Made by a program: the position numbers and the translations under genes. From contig NZ_OUMZ01000007.1 in NCBI RefSeq assembly GCF_900327775.1, forward strand, positions 310,115-374,114: a DNA stretch of 64,000 nt, in the 5' to 3' direction. Shown piece by piece: positions 9,226 through 18,347 of this stretch. Under the pieces are notes generated by a model. The model was not told the origin of the DNA, did not search any database, and saw nothing but the letters and a program-made list of their open reading frames with translations. The stretch is from Roseovarius sp. EL26 (GTDB lineage Bacteria; Pseudomonadota; Alphaproteobacteria; Rhodobacterales; Rhodobacteraceae). Each line of letters opens with the position of its first letter. Positions within the stretch are counted from its first letter, which is position 1.

Positions 9226-9705
9226 ATGATGCGATATTTAGTGTTGGCAGCAGGGCTGTTTCTTGCGGCGTGCTCGGGTGGGAAGAAGGCAAGCGACGTG
9301 CCACCTGCGCTCTATCCGGGTGAGACCCCAGAGTTGCGCTTGTTGATCAATGAATATGCGGATCTTTATGAAGTGCCACGCCCATTGGTGCACAAGGTGA
9401 TCCAACGCGAAAGCGATTACAGGCCATCAGCGCGCAACGGGCCATATTACGGGTTGATGCAGATCCTGCCAGCGACAGCGGGGCAAATGGGATTTAAGGG
9501 AAAGCCGTCTGGCCTGTTGGATGCTGAAACGAATTTGCGCTGGGCTGTGAAATATTTGCGAGGCGCATGGTTGGTGTCAGATGGTGATATGGATGAGGCC
9601 GTCATGTGGTACGCCCGCGGCTATTACTACGAGGCGCGTAATCGCTGCCAACTGGTTGAAACCGGTCTGCTGAACCGCGAGATCGCGAAACACTGCCGTG
9701 GCTAA
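9226..9705 (+). CDS. lytic transglycosylase SLT-domain lipoprotein
   Basis: A short lytic murein transglycosylase. The lipobox LFLAAC puts it on a membrane lipid anchor after signal peptidase II cleavage. The SLT core is complete: VIQRESDYRPSARNG with the catalytic Glu, then YYGLMQILPATA and NLRWAVKYL. The C-terminal MWYARGYYYEARN takes the place of the usual AYNAG motif. The frame is open from a GTG at 9217, but the ATG at 9226 behind AAAGGTGAGAG is the real start; an ATG at 9229 is also possible. At about 160 residues it is one of the minimal members. Confidence 0.9.
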   Translation: MMRYLVLAAGLFLAACSGGKKASDVPPALYPGETPELRLLINEYADLYEVPRPLVHKVIQRESDYRPSARNGPYYGLMQILPATAGQMGFKGKPSGLLDAETNLRWAVKYLRGAWLVSDGDMDEAVMWYARGYYYEARNRCQLVETGLLNREIAKHCRG

Positions 9706-9715
9706 GGTCGGGTTC

Positions 9716-10345
9716 TCATGGCACCGGTGTTGGGCGTGATGCAAAGCTGCTGGGTTGCGCGTTTAGCACCCAAAACGCGAGCAGAGGCTTCGCGTCCGAA
9801 CGCATCGCATGCGTGATCCCCGGGGGATTGAAAAATGATCCACCCGGCCCAAGCGTGCACCAATCGGCTTCGTCATTTCGGAAAACGCCATCGCTAATCA
9901 CGAGGTAGGTTTCCTCGGGAGGGTGGCAATGGTCGGGATATCTGACATGAGGAGCCAGAAGCGTTACCCCGATCCAGACATCCGTTCTGCGTTCTAGTCC
10001 CGCAGGGCCCATGATCAGGGCATTCGCGTGACTGTCTGCGAAATTGTCACTAGCACCTGTCCAGTCGCCATCCCGTTTGCGCCAGTTGAGCTTGGGTTCA
10101 AGCTGGCGAAACGTATCGCCGACGCGCTGAAGACCTGCGTCTTGATGCTGTAACGGTGCGAGCGCCTGATCGAGATGTTTGCAGACGGGCAGGCGGTGTT
10201 CATTTCGCTCGGATGAGGAGCCTGAGGTTTCAAGGGCTTCAAATATGGTAGCAAGAGACCGCTTAGAAGTGGGTGCCGTTACATGGGTCTGAAAGGCAGC
10301 TTTGAGTGCGTCCAGGAAGTCTTGCAAATATTCTGCACGGTTCAT
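9716..10345 (-). CDS. dddQ: DMSP lyase, DddQ type
   Basis: A cupin-fold enzyme that cleaves dimethylsulfoniopropionate into dimethyl sulfide and acrylate. The first cupin motif is RYPDHCHPPEETYLV: Tyr136, His139, His141, Glu145 and Tyr147 keep exactly the spacing of the metal- and substrate-binding residues of DddQ. His179 in NPPGITHAMRS provides the last metal ligand at the matching offset. The length of 209 fits DddQ rather than the longer DddL or DddP enzymes. A ribosome site AGGAG precedes the start. It diverges from the aminotransferase at 10573, and the TetR-type palindrome at 10504-10535 lies between them, so it may belong to the same regulon. No acrylate-handling genes (acuI, acuN, acuK) are nearby. 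Confidence 0.85.
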   Translation of the reverse strand: MNRAEYLQDFLDALKAAFQTHVTAPTSKRSLATIFEALETSGSSSERNEHRLPVCKHLDQALAPLQHQDAGLQRVGDTFRQLEPKLNWRKRDGDWTGASDNFADSHANALIMGPAGLERRTDVWIGVTLLAPHVRYPDHCHPPEETYLVISDGVFRNDEADWCTLGPGGSFFNPPGITHAMRSDAKPLLAFWVLNAQPSSFASRPTPVP

Positions 10346-10503
10346 TGTCGTTGGCTCCTGTCAGCGTGAGGGTATCCCCCTGTAAGTACACAAAGCATAA
10401 CCACGCAAAATAACAAGGTTTTAGTCCGCTGAATCGGAAAGAGCAGTGGAAGGAAGCTGCGTTATGTATTTCTTTCGCGGGGCTGATGCTTTCGACTCTT
10501 CAT

Positions 10504-10535
10504 AAATAAAAATGGACGATCGTCCATTTTTATTT
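10504..10535. promoter_or_regulatory. 32-bp perfect palindrome, candidate TetR operator (copy 1)
   Basis: A perfect inverted repeat centred between 10519 and 10520, with the core ATGGACGATCGTCCAT and A/T-rich flanks that continue the symmetry. The same core, with AA/TT on either side, recurs at 19251-19270 in front of the ABC transporter operon beside a TetR-family regulator. It lies 38 bases upstream of the aminotransferase start and about 160 bases upstream of dddQ, which is read the other way. Confidence 0.85.
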
Positions 10536-10572
10536 TATCCTTCTGCAAAATGACATTTTGAAGGGGGTGACC

Positions 10573-11967
10573 ATGCTGACGAACGGGACCGAATTTGACA
10601 CGCTGCGAGAGTGGGATGGAGATAATGTATTGCACCCTTGGGAAAACTCAGCCGGGGTGCGTGACCGATCTAGAACGTTTGTTGAGAATGCAAAGGGGAT
10701 CTATGTTTACGCAGAAGATGGCAAACGGTTGCTGGATGGGCCGGGCGGCATGTGGTGCGTTCAGGTCGGCTATGGCCGACAGGATCTGGCGCAGGCAATG
10801 GCGGATCAGGCTATGCAGCTGGGATATTATTCTGCCTTCAATAATTCCAACTCTGCCGCGGCACAACTGGCGCATGAGATTGCGCAGCGCACACCGGGGG
10901 ATTTGAATACCGTTTTCTTTACGACGGGTGGATCCACAGCCGTAGATAGCGCACTGCGGTTTATTCATTACCGCAACAATGTGCTGGGACAGCCGAACAA
11001 GAAGAAGGTGATTTCCAGGCAAAAAGCCTATCACGGTAGTACCTATCTTGCTGCAACGATGAGCGGCAAGGAACGCGACAAAGGCTGGATGGATGTGGCC
11101 CATGACTTGGTGCACTTCCTGCCAGATGTGAACCCGTACCGGCGTGATCTCAACCTGAGCATAGAGCAATTTTTAGACGAAAAGGTTGCTGATCTTGAGG
11201 CCGCGATTGTTGATCTTGGCGCAGACAATGTTGCAGCGTTTATAGCTGAACCGATCTTGTCCTCTGGCGGAGTTATCGTGCCGCCTGCGGGCTATCATCA
11301 GCGCTGCCTTGAGGTGTGTCACAAGCATGATGTGCTTTATATCTCGGATGAAGTGGTTACTGGTTTTGGCCGTTTGGGACATTGGTTTGCCAGCGAAGAG
11401 GTGTTCGGCATCGTGCCCGATATCATCACTTGCGCCAAAGGCATGACATCGGGGTATGTTCCCATGGGCGCAGCCATTATCGCAGACCATTTGGTACAAG
11501 ACATTGTTGATGCGGGTCAGGATGCGACGTTTAGCAATGGCTATACCTATTCTGGTCACCCGGTGAGCGCTGCGGCCGGGTTGAAAAATATTCAGATATT
11601 CGAGGATGAAAACATTCTGGATCACGTGCGCGAGGTCACACCCCATTTTCAGGCACGTCTACATGCGTTGCGTGATATGCCAATCGTTGGCGATACGCGG
11701 GGAATGGGTCTGGTCGGATGTGTGGAATGTGTGGCAGACGAAAACTCACCGAATCCACTGGCGCTTGACCATGCGGTCGGTGCCCGTATCGATGCACGTT
11801 GTCAGGAGCTGGGGCTGTTGGTGCGTCCGATTGTGAATATGTGTGTGTTTTCGCCACCTCTCATCATTACCAAAGGCCAGATTGATGAGATGTTTGACCT
11901 GCTGGAACAAGGGATTTCGCTTGCGACAGAGGATTTGCGCCGCGAAGGTCTTTGGCAGGCGAGTTAA
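10573..11967 (+). CDS. class III PLP-dependent aminotransferase
   Basis: A fold-type I omega-aminotransferase of about 464 residues. Visible elements are [14 protein letters not shown] near residue 60, the PLP phosphate-binding [26 protein letters not shown] with the PLP-contacting Asp, and the Schiff-base lysine in [15 protein letters not shown]. The start ATG is chosen for the excellent AAGGGGGTGA upstream; an in-frame TTG at 10558 is not needed. Family members act on putrescine, beta-alanine, taurine or other omega-amino compounds. Its operator is shared with the transport and demethylation operon, so it probably acts on the amine or amino acid left after N-demethylation. A strong hairpin terminator follows. 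Confidence 0.9.
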   Translation: MLTNGTEFDTLREWDGDNVLHPWENSAGVRDRSRTFVENAKGIYVYAEDGKRLLDGPGGMWCVQVGYGRQDLAQAMADQAMQLGYYSAFNNSNSAAAQLAHEIAQRTPGDLNTVFFTTGGSTAVDSALRFIHYRNNVLGQPNKKKVISRQKAYHGSTYLAATMSGKERDKGWMDVAHDLVHFLPDVNPYRRDLNLSIEQFLDEKVADLEAAIVDLGADNVAAFIAEPILSSGGVIVPPAGYHQRCLEVCHKHDVLYISDEVVTGFGRLGHWFASEEVFGIVPDIITCAKGMTSGYVPMGAAIIADHLVQDIVDAGQDATFSNGYTYSGHPVSAAAGLKNIQIFEDENILDHVREVTPHFQARLHALRDMPIVGDTRGMGLVGCVECVADENSPNPLALDHAVGARIDARCQELGLLVRPIVNMCVFSPPLIITKGQIDEMFDLLEQGISLATEDLRREGLWQAS

Positions 11968-11972
11968 GCCAA

Positions 11973-12001
11973 AGCGCCTGACGGCAGGATCGTCAGGCGC
12001 T
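11973..12001. terminator. bidirectional hairpin terminator
   Basis: A 10-bp perfect stem, GCGCCTGACG / CGTCAGGCGC, extended by one A-T pair, with a 7-base loop. It lies between the convergent aminotransferase and Rieske genes and is followed by a short T-rich run (ACGTTTTAA). It can serve both transcripts. Confidence 0.8.
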
Positions 12002-12021
12002 ACGTTTTAAATGGTGAAACT

Positions 12022-13221
12022 TCAGATCATGCTGAGATAGCTGTGGTAGAACGTCAAAATTCCCCATTCCATTTCTGATAACGGACCCGGTTCAAACCGG
12101 TGCGAATTGACGCCCTCTTGGTTATGACGAATGATCCGCTCGTCGTCCTGAGAGGTGACATGCCAGAGCCATGTCAGATCCTCCTTGTTATAGTCTTTGC
12201 CGTCATCGGCATCGCCGCGGACATACCAAACGATCTGAATATCCGTTTCCTGCAATGCCGTAGGTACAAAGCGGTAGCCGACAACATGATCTGCGTAGAT
12301 TAAGAAGTTGTTTAGTGGTCCGATTTGCATGTCAGTGGCCCCACCATCAAATCCGGTGAGATGCCCCAGAATGGGAGCAAGAGGCTCGCCACCTTTGCTG
12401 CCGGTTTGATAGCCTTCGAACAGTGGATAGCGCCGCCAGTAGACATCTGCGGCTGGGCCTGCAGAATTTTCACCGGTTTGATCAATTTCGTCGATCTTTA
12501 GCCCAATGGCGTTTGAGCGTTCGCGCAAGGGCTCTACCAAACCCTCCATCTCAGTCGGGTCTTTCAGGCTATGGCTGCGCGAATATTCCTTATGCGACGG
12601 CGCGCAATGGTAACACTCCATGTAGTTTTCAAGCGCGAGCTTCCAGTTGGCAGGCACGGGGTACGACGCCTCGTGCGCAATTTTCATATTGGCAAAATCG
12701 AATGGCGCAGCATGAGATTGCAGCTCTGCCAATCCCGCATCAATTGGCGGTGCTTGGTCCGAGGCGCAGACAAAAATGAGGCCCTCAAAAATGCGGATCT
12801 GTGCCGGGAACAACCCATATTTCGAGGGATCAAAGTCAGGCCCCATAGCCCGGCCACCACGCAGCTTGCCGCTTAGATCAAAAGTCCAGGCGTGGTAAGG
12901 GCAGGAAAACACACGGGCATTGCCCTGCTTTTCAGTGCACACACGCGAACCCCGATGGCGACACACATTCATATGTGCGTGCACTTCGCCTTCACGGTCG
13001 CGGACCACGATGATGCTTTCCTTTGCATAATCGAACAGGAAATAATCACCGGGATGGGGCACCTGACTGACATGACCAACCCAGATCCAACTGTGGTTCC
13101 AGTAGGCCTTGATGTCATTCTCATAGACATCTTCAGATGTATAAAAATGGCGTGGCAGGGCGAACCCGTCTTGCCGGGCTTCAACTAAGTCACGCATCAG
13201 TTGCAAATCATCTTGCGCCAT
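12022..13221 (-). CDS. Rieske non-heme iron oxygenase, alpha subunit (N-demethylase-like)
   Basis: A 399-residue ring-hydroxylating-oxygenase alpha subunit. The Rieske 2Fe-2S ligands are Cys87-x-His89 and Cys107-x2-His110 (VCRHRG and SCPYHAW). The catalytic iron site shows ENYMECYHCAPSHKEY with His206 and His211. Relatives such as GbcA, Stc2 and carnitine monooxygenase remove methyl groups from quaternary amines, and the neighbours fit that role. It is the last gene of the six-gene operon. Its ATG overlaps the stop of the upstream flavoprotein by one base, so translation is coupled. A separate reductase is not seen in the operon; the upstream flavoprotein or an unlinked reductase could supply electrons. 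Confidence 0.9.
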   Translation of the reverse strand: MAQDDLQLMRDLVEARQDGFALPRHFYTSEDVYENDIKAYWNHSWIWVGHVSQVPHPGDYFLFDYAKESIIVVRDREGEVHAHMNVCRHRGSRVCTEKQGNARVFSCPYHAWTFDLSGKLRGGRAMGPDFDPSKYGLFPAQIRIFEGLIFVCASDQAPPIDAGLAELQSHAAPFDFANMKIAHEASYPVPANWKLALENYMECYHCAPSHKEYSRSHSLKDPTEMEGLVEPLRERSNAIGLKIDEIDQTGENSAGPAADVYWRRYPLFEGYQTGSKGGEPLAPILGHLTGFDGGATDMQIGPLNNFLIYADHVVGYRFVPTALQETDIQIVWYVRGDADDGKDYNKEDLTWLWHVTSQDDERIIRHNQEGVNSHRFEPGPLSEMEWGILTFYHSYLSMI

Positions 13222-15290
13222 CAGAGCACCTCATCCGTTTCTAAAGAGATCAGTTCGCGTTGGAAGTATTGTTGATCCACCTCTTCAGGGGATCGTTCGA
13301 AATCACGTGCGGCTTGATGGCCTGCAAAAACAGCGTCGACGATCAACCCGGGTGCTGCGGCGTCGCCGATCAGCTCCAAAGTCGTCAGGCCCAGATTTTG
13401 TAGTGACGTGAAAAGGCCTGTTTCCCGGTGGCGTTCTGTGACCAGAACGGCCGAGGCACACTGGATGTCAGTTGTTCGTCCGGTATAGGCACAGCTCAGT
13501 TGCGCCCCCTCTGGATTAAGCTTCGCCAAAGACTGGTTGCAATGGATCTCAACGCCGATCTCAATCAGCCGGGCTTGGATGCGGTGTTGCTCTAACGTGT
13601 TGGCAGTGAAGCCCGAAACCATGGTGTCAGGGGTCACAAAGATAACCCTTCGACCTTGGGCGGCCAGCTTTTCGGCGATGACACCGGCAAGATAAATCTG
13701 GTCATCATCATAGACCATGACCGGACCATCGGGAGGTGTTTTACCAATCATGATGTCATCTGGCGTCAGGATATGCGCGTCTGTGGCAACATGCGGTCGG
13801 TGCCGCTGCGTGCTGCGCCCGATCCCGTCGGTGCGCCATGTTGCGCCTGTGGCGACAAAGACGTGTTTGATCCCCAGTTCGGCGACTTGTTCGGCGTCCA
13901 GTTTACTGTCAGTGAACATCTGCACGTTGGCACGTTGTTTGAGATCATTCAGGCGATAATCCATCACCCGTGCCCAGGCATTCAGGCCCGGGAGCTGGCT
14001 TTCACGCAGGACACGCCCGCCGTACTCTGACCGGGCTTCGGCCAGAGTGACGCCATAACCGCGACGGGCCAGTTGCATGGCACATTCGAGGCCCGCAGGG
14101 CCGCTACCAATGACCAATGTATCAGTGTCTGATACTTTTGGAGCGATCACCTCTGGATGCCAGCCGCGACGCCATTCTTCGCCCATAGTTGGGTTCTGGG
14201 TGCAGCGGATCGGGATTCCGATATTGTCAGAGGCGACACAAATGTTGCAACCGATGCATTCGCGAATTTCGTCAATCCGACCTTCTTTTATCTTGTTTGG
14301 TATAAAGGGATCCGCGATCGAGGGGCGCGCCGCACCGATCAGATCGACAATACCTTTTTTGACCATTGATAGCATCATGTCAGGCGAGGTCAGGCGGCCA
14401 ACGCCAACCACAGGCTTGTTCGTAACCTTTTTTACATAAGCTAAATAGTCGTTTTGATACCCATCTTGCGGCTGAAACCGGGTAGTGGCGGAATCGTTTG
14501 ACCAATCGGCGATGTTCACATCCCATAGGTCAGGAAGGTCAGCGAGCAACTCAACAACAGCGCGGCCTTCCTCGGAGGCCTGCATACCGTCGGGGCCCTG
14601 CATTTCATCGATGGCAAAGCGGAGGGCAACGGCGCAATCCCCGCCTGCGATTTCGAGCGTATCTTCAAGCAGCTCACGGGTCAGGCGAACACGATTTTCC
14701 AGTGATCCGCCGTATTCGTCGCTGCGTTGGTTCATGTGTGGCAGCATGAAGTGTTGCGCGATTGTCATGTTGTGACCGGCGTAGACGTAGATGATGTCAA
14801 ACCCGGCCTCTTTGGCGCGTTTTGCAGCGTCACGGTGCCATTGTCGCAAATTGCGAATATCGGCTTTGTCCATGGCGCGAGCCTGTTTGGGATGCGCCAT
14901 GTCGATGGACATTTCGGATGGCGCAAGAATAGGCGCACGGCTCAGGTGGTTTTGCGCGTGATTGCCGTTGTGGACCAGCTGAACGGCGGCAAGCGCGTCA
15001 TGGGCGTGCACCGCCTCAGTCATCAGACGCAGGGCGGGCACATCGCGCGCATCCCAAAGCCGTCCTTCGGCAAAAGGCGCCAGGTCCGATGTTGGGTGGA
15101 TTTCCGTTTCTTGATTTGAGACCACTGCCCAGCCGCCGGCTGCTTTCATGCCGCGCACGCCGGCATCAGCACGGGGGCGGACATGCCCCAGACCGGTGCA
15201 ATGCGGGACCTGATAGAAACGGTTCTTGGCCGTTACCGGCCCAATTTTAACCGGTTCAAACAGCAGGCCATATGGATTTGCGTCAGACAT
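13221..15290 (-). CDS. TMADH-family iron-sulfur flavoprotein (amine N-demethylase/dehydrogenase type)
   Basis: A 689-residue fusion of an Old-Yellow-Enzyme-like FMN barrel (1-~370), a 4Fe-4S site and an FAD/NAD-binding domain (from ~390; VIGSGPAGLECAMQLARRG). The cluster ligands are Cys345, Cys348, Cys351 and Cys363 (ECIGCNICVASD...IRCTQN). Cys31 in NRFYQVPHCTGLG matches the cysteine that forms the covalent 6-S-cysteinyl-FMN in trimethylamine dehydrogenase. That makes it a TMADH, dimethylamine/histamine dehydrogenase or DgcA-like enzyme rather than a 2,4-dienoyl-CoA reductase. It probably removes methyl groups after the Rieske enzyme; the exact amine cannot be told. Confidence 0.88.
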   Translation of the reverse strand: MSDANPYGLLFEPVKIGPVTAKNRFYQVPHCTGLGHVRPRADAGVRGMKAAGGWAVVSNQETEIHPTSDLAPFAEGRLWDARDVPALRLMTEAVHAHDALAAVQLVHNGNHAQNHLSRAPILAPSEMSIDMAHPKQARAMDKADIRNLRQWHRDAAKRAKEAGFDIIYVYAGHNMTIAQHFMLPHMNQRSDEYGGSLENRVRLTRELLEDTLEIAGGDCAVALRFAIDEMQGPDGMQASEEGRAVVELLADLPDLWDVNIADWSNDSATTRFQPQDGYQNDYLAYVKKVTNKPVVGVGRLTSPDMMLSMVKKGIVDLIGAARPSIADPFIPNKIKEGRIDEIRECIGCNICVASDNIGIPIRCTQNPTMGEEWRRGWHPEVIAPKVSDTDTLVIGSGPAGLECAMQLARRGYGVTLAEARSEYGGRVLRESQLPGLNAWARVMDYRLNDLKQRANVQMFTDSKLDAEQVAELGIKHVFVATGATWRTDGIGRSTQRHRPHVATDAHILTPDDIMIGKTPPDGPVMVYDDDQIYLAGVIAEKLAAQGRRVIFVTPDTMVSGFTANTLEQHRIQARLIEIGVEIHCNQSLAKLNPEGAQLSCAYTGRTTDIQCASAVLVTERHRETGLFTSLQNLGLTTLELIGDAAAPGLIVDAVFAGHQAARDFERSPEEVDQQYFQRELISLETDEVL

Positions 15291-15353
15291 TCGCGCGCAT
15301 TCTTTCTTGTGGAGAGCTGGGAACCCAAAAGGGTTCCCGATGTTATATTGAGA

Positions 15354-16412
15354 TCAAAATCCGGCTTTGATCCGCTCGAATTCTTTCAACATGCGACCTT
15401 CAAGTTTGGGCTCAACAGCGTCAAAGAACAGGCTTTTTTCAAAGAAGCTGTCAACATCGGCAAACCCGTAGGTTTCAATCAGGCTTTGATCGGCTGATTT
15501 GAAGGCCTCCGCATTCGAGTGCGCGTAGCCCCAATTTTCGATGATGTACTTGCCGCTTGCTTCGTCGCTCAGGGCGTTGAGCATGTCGTAGATTTGATCA
15601 TCGGATTGTTTTGCACTCTTCAGATGGACATAGCCGCAGACCCAGGTTGCGATGCCCTTGTCAGTGTCGCGCATCATCACGGCAGGCGTTTCGTTCCAGA
15701 TGAGGTTCAGCTCGGATTGGTTCCAGCCCCAACCCATGGTGACCTCACCGCTGGCAATCGCTTGATCCAGTTGACCCGCATCAGACCAGTAAAACCGGAC
15801 ATTTTGATGTATTGAGCGCAAGAAATCAGAGGCCTTTTGGAACTCTTCATCGTTCATGTTGGTGTAGCTGGAGGCCCCGGTTGCCAATGCTGCCAGAGCA
15901 TAGGCGCTGGATGCTGCATCCGGCACTGCAATCTTTCCCTGATAGGCGGGATCTGCCATCAGTTGAATAGATACGTCGTCGCCAGAAATCATATCCGTGC
16001 GATAGATCAGCCCGGTGTTTCCCCACTCAAACGGTACCATGTAAGTTTCACCATCAATGATCACGCCGTCGACATCCTTGATCTGCGGCAAAAGCTTGTC
16101 CCAGTTGTCCAGACGGCTCGTGTCGATGGGCATTATCAGATCGGCAGCAACCCATTTACGCAAAGCATCGGTACAAGGGTGGGCAAGGTCGGCCTCAAAG
16201 CCTGATTGCAGCTTGGTAAAGGCTTCTTCGACGCTGCCAAAATAGGTATAGCTTGGCGCGCCGCCGTGCTTTTCCACGTAAGAGCCATAAAAGCCCTGAT
16301 CCTCATAACCAGACCAATCGAAGATCACCAAATCTTCGGCCCCGGCGTAGGCAATTGAACTGGTTAGCCCTGCCACAGCAGCGCTGACGAGTGATAATGA
16401 TGTTTTTGTCAT
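15354..16412 (-). CDS. ABC transporter periplasmic substrate-binding protein (PotD/SBP_bac_8 type)
   Basis: The periplasmic receptor of the island's importer. The signal peptide is MTKTSLSLVSAAVAGLTSSIAYA. The mature protein starts DLVIFDWSGYEDQGFYGSYVEK, the typical opening of polyamine-like binding proteins, and later has VPFEWGNTGLIYRTD. The start at 16412 has a perfect GGGAGG ribosome site; an upstream in-frame ATG at 16436 is unlikely. Length 352 fits PotD. The name does not prove a polyamine ligand, because binding proteins of this group also carry other cationic amines. Its neighbours argue for an N-methylated compound. Confidence 0.88.
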   Translation of the reverse strand: MTKTSLSLVSAAVAGLTSSIAYAGAEDLVIFDWSGYEDQGFYGSYVEKHGGAPSYTYFGSVEEAFTKLQSGFEADLAHPCTDALRKWVAADLIMPIDTSRLDNWDKLLPQIKDVDGVIIDGETYMVPFEWGNTGLIYRTDMISGDDVSIQLMADPAYQGKIAVPDAASSAYALAALATGASSYTNMNDEEFQKASDFLRSIHQNVRFYWSDAGQLDQAIASGEVTMGWGWNQSELNLIWNETPAVMMRDTDKGIATWVCGYVHLKSAKQSDDQIYDMLNALSDEASGKYIIENWGYAHSNAEAFKSADQSLIETYGFADVDSFFEKSLFFDAVEPKLEGRMLKEFERIKAGF

Positions 16413-16432
16413 GATTTTTCCTCCCAGATGTT

Positions 16433-17533
16433 TCATGTATCGCGTTTGCCAAGATCGATGACCGAGGCGCTTTGAACACCCAGCCAGACCGCGTCTCCGC
16501 GCTTGTGGTCGACTGTGTGAAAATAGTTTGGAACAGCAACGGAAATTGGGTCAGGGACGCCATCAATCCGCACATAGTAGTGAACACTTTCACCGTAAAA
16601 GGCGACGTCACTGATGCTGCCTTGGGCATAGGCATCGTACCCATCTGGTTGCGCCGCAGCAATTTCCAGCTGTTCCGGCCTGACCCCTACCAGCAGGGCG
16701 CGGTCATGGGTGGCAACATTTGGGTTCACGCTGATGTCCAGCGCCCCAAACCCCTGCAGGTCGATATTCAGCGTTTCGTTTTTTTCAGACAGAACATTGG
16801 CGTGCAAAAAATTCATGCCGCCAATAAACGACGCCACTTCGCGATTGCAGGGCCGGGCATAGAGCACTTCTGGCTTATCAACCTGCTTGAGCTCGCCTGC
16901 GAACATCACGCCAATTCGGTCGGACATGGTCATCGCTTCATATTGGTCATGGGTGACCATCACAAACGTGATACCAAGCTTTTGCTGAAGCCGCCGCATT
17001 TCCAGCTGCATGGCTTCGCGCAGGTTTTTGTCCAGGGCAGATAGGGGTTCATCCAGCAGCAATACCTTGGGCCGCATGACAAGCGCCCGTGCCAGCGCGA
17101 CCCGCTGGCGTTGTCCGCCGGATAACTCATTTGCCTTGCGGTTTTCCAGCCCGCCCAGCTCCACCATTTCCAAGGCTTCTGCCACACGTTCTTTGATATC
17201 CTGCTTGGTCAACCCGCCTTTGCGCAGGCCAAAGGCCACGTTATCGCCGACATTCAGATGCGGGAAAATCGCATAGCTTTGAAAGACCATATTGGTGGGG
17301 CGTTTGTTGGCGGGAATATCCTCCATCAACTGGCCATCGATGCGAATTTCACCCTCTTCATGGTCTTGAAAACCAGCGATCATTCGCAACGCGGTGGTTT
17401 TACCACATCCTGATGGCCCGAGCAGTGAAAAGAACTCACCCTCACGCAGGTTCAGGTTCATATTGCGCACGGCAACAAAGGAACCGAACCGCTTTTCCAC
17501 TCCCTGGATCTCGATGATGTTCTGGTCACTCAT
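16433..17533 (-). CDS. ABC transporter ATP-binding protein (PotA type)
   Basis: The energising subunit of the importer, on the cytoplasmic face. The Walker A motif GPSGCGKTTALRMIAG, signature LSGGQRQRVALARAL, Walker B VLLLDEPLSALD and switch VMVTHDQYEAM are all intact. A C-terminal TOBE regulatory domain (about residues 280-360) contains LLVGVRPEQL. Length 366 is normal. It is third in the order permease, permease, ATPase, binding protein; the binding-protein start lies 20 bases downstream of its stop. Confidence 0.93.
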   Translation of the reverse strand: MSDQNIIEIQGVEKRFGSFVAVRNMNLNLREGEFFSLLGPSGCGKTTALRMIAGFQDHEEGEIRIDGQLMEDIPANKRPTNMVFQSYAIFPHLNVGDNVAFGLRKGGLTKQDIKERVAEALEMVELGGLENRKANELSGGQRQRVALARALVMRPKVLLLDEPLSALDKNLREAMQLEMRRLQQKLGITFVMVTHDQYEAMTMSDRIGVMFAGELKQVDKPEVLYARPCNREVASFIGGMNFLHANVLSEKNETLNIDLQGFGALDISVNPNVATHDRALLVGVRPEQLEIAAAQPDGYDAYAQGSISDVAFYGESVHYYVRIDGVPDPISVAVPNYFHTVDHKRGDAVWLGVQSASVIDLGKRDT

Positions 17534-17552
17534 AGGGTTGAGGTCCTTTGTT

Positions 17553-18347
17553 TCATTGCGTTGATTTGGTGGAACGACGGCGGAAATACTCTGCGACCAG
17601 CAGCAAGATCACTGAGGACAACAAAAGCAGTGAACCTAGCGCCAATGTGTTGGGCAGCTTTGCAGGAAAGCGGATCTGGCTCCAGATATAGACGGGTAGG
17701 GTGGGTTGATTGCCCGACAAGAAGAAGGCCAGCACAAATTCATCGAAAGAGACAGTGAATGTCACCAAAAGGCTGGCAATAATGCCCGGCGACACGATCG
17801 GTAAGGTGACACGGCGAAAGACACCAACGACTGTTTCACCCAGATCAAATGCGGCTTCTTCAAGCGATTGATCAAAGTCATCAAAGGCTGACTTCATGAT
17901 TGAAACGGCGAAAGGTAAGGCCAAAAAGACATGGCCCAATATGACGGTGGTCAGGCTGGGCTTCAGCCCCATGCTGATGAACATGACAAGCATCGAGCTG
18001 GCGACAATAATGCCGGGAATGACCAGCGGCAGCATAACCAGACCCTCAGACAGCTCGCGTGCTTTAAAACGGTATCGTACATAGGCCCGTGCAGCGAACA
18101 GTCCAAGAGATGTCGACATCACCGCCGTGACACTGCCAACGATGAGTGAATTGACCATAGCCTGCAGCAAGGTTTCCTGCGCGCCCAACTGTCCATACCA
18201 TTTGAGCGTAAAGCCCTTGAGCGGGAAGGCGACAATAGTGCCATCATTGAATGAGAACAGCGGCAGCAGCAGCACCGGCAGGTATAGAAACACCAGATAG
18301 AGCAGGGCGTATAGATAAAGCCCGGAAATACGCGGAAGCCCAATCAT
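17553..18347 (-). CDS. ABC transporter permease (PotC type)
   Basis: Inner-membrane permease of about 264 residues with six predicted helices. It opens with YALLYLVFLYLPVLLLPLFSF. The ATPase-contact EAA loop is EEAAFDLGETVVGVFRRVTLPIVSPG. The start MIGLPRIS at 18347 is chosen because it gives an ATGA overlap with the stop of the upstream permease, and the 34 residues upstream do not belong to the family. Coupled translation keeps the two permeases in balance. Confidence 0.92.
   Translation of the reverse strand: MIGLPRISGLYLYALLYLVFLYLPVLLLPLFSFNDGTIVAFPLKGFTLKWYGQLGAQETLLQAMVNSLIVGSVTAVMSTSLGLFAARAYVRYRFKARELSEGLVMLPLVIPGIIVASSMLVMFISMGLKPSLTTVILGHVFLALPFAVSIMKSAFDDFDQSLEEAAFDLGETVVGVFRRVTLPIVSPGIIASLLVTFTVSFDEFVLAFFLSGNQPTLPVYIWSQIRFPAKLPNTLALGSLLLLSSVILLLVAEYFRRRSTKSTQ

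Noticed and set aside
13221..15290. 2,4-dienoyl-CoA reductase
   Set aside because: The cluster motif and the FMN-binding cysteine match the TMADH group better than the dienoyl-CoA reductases.
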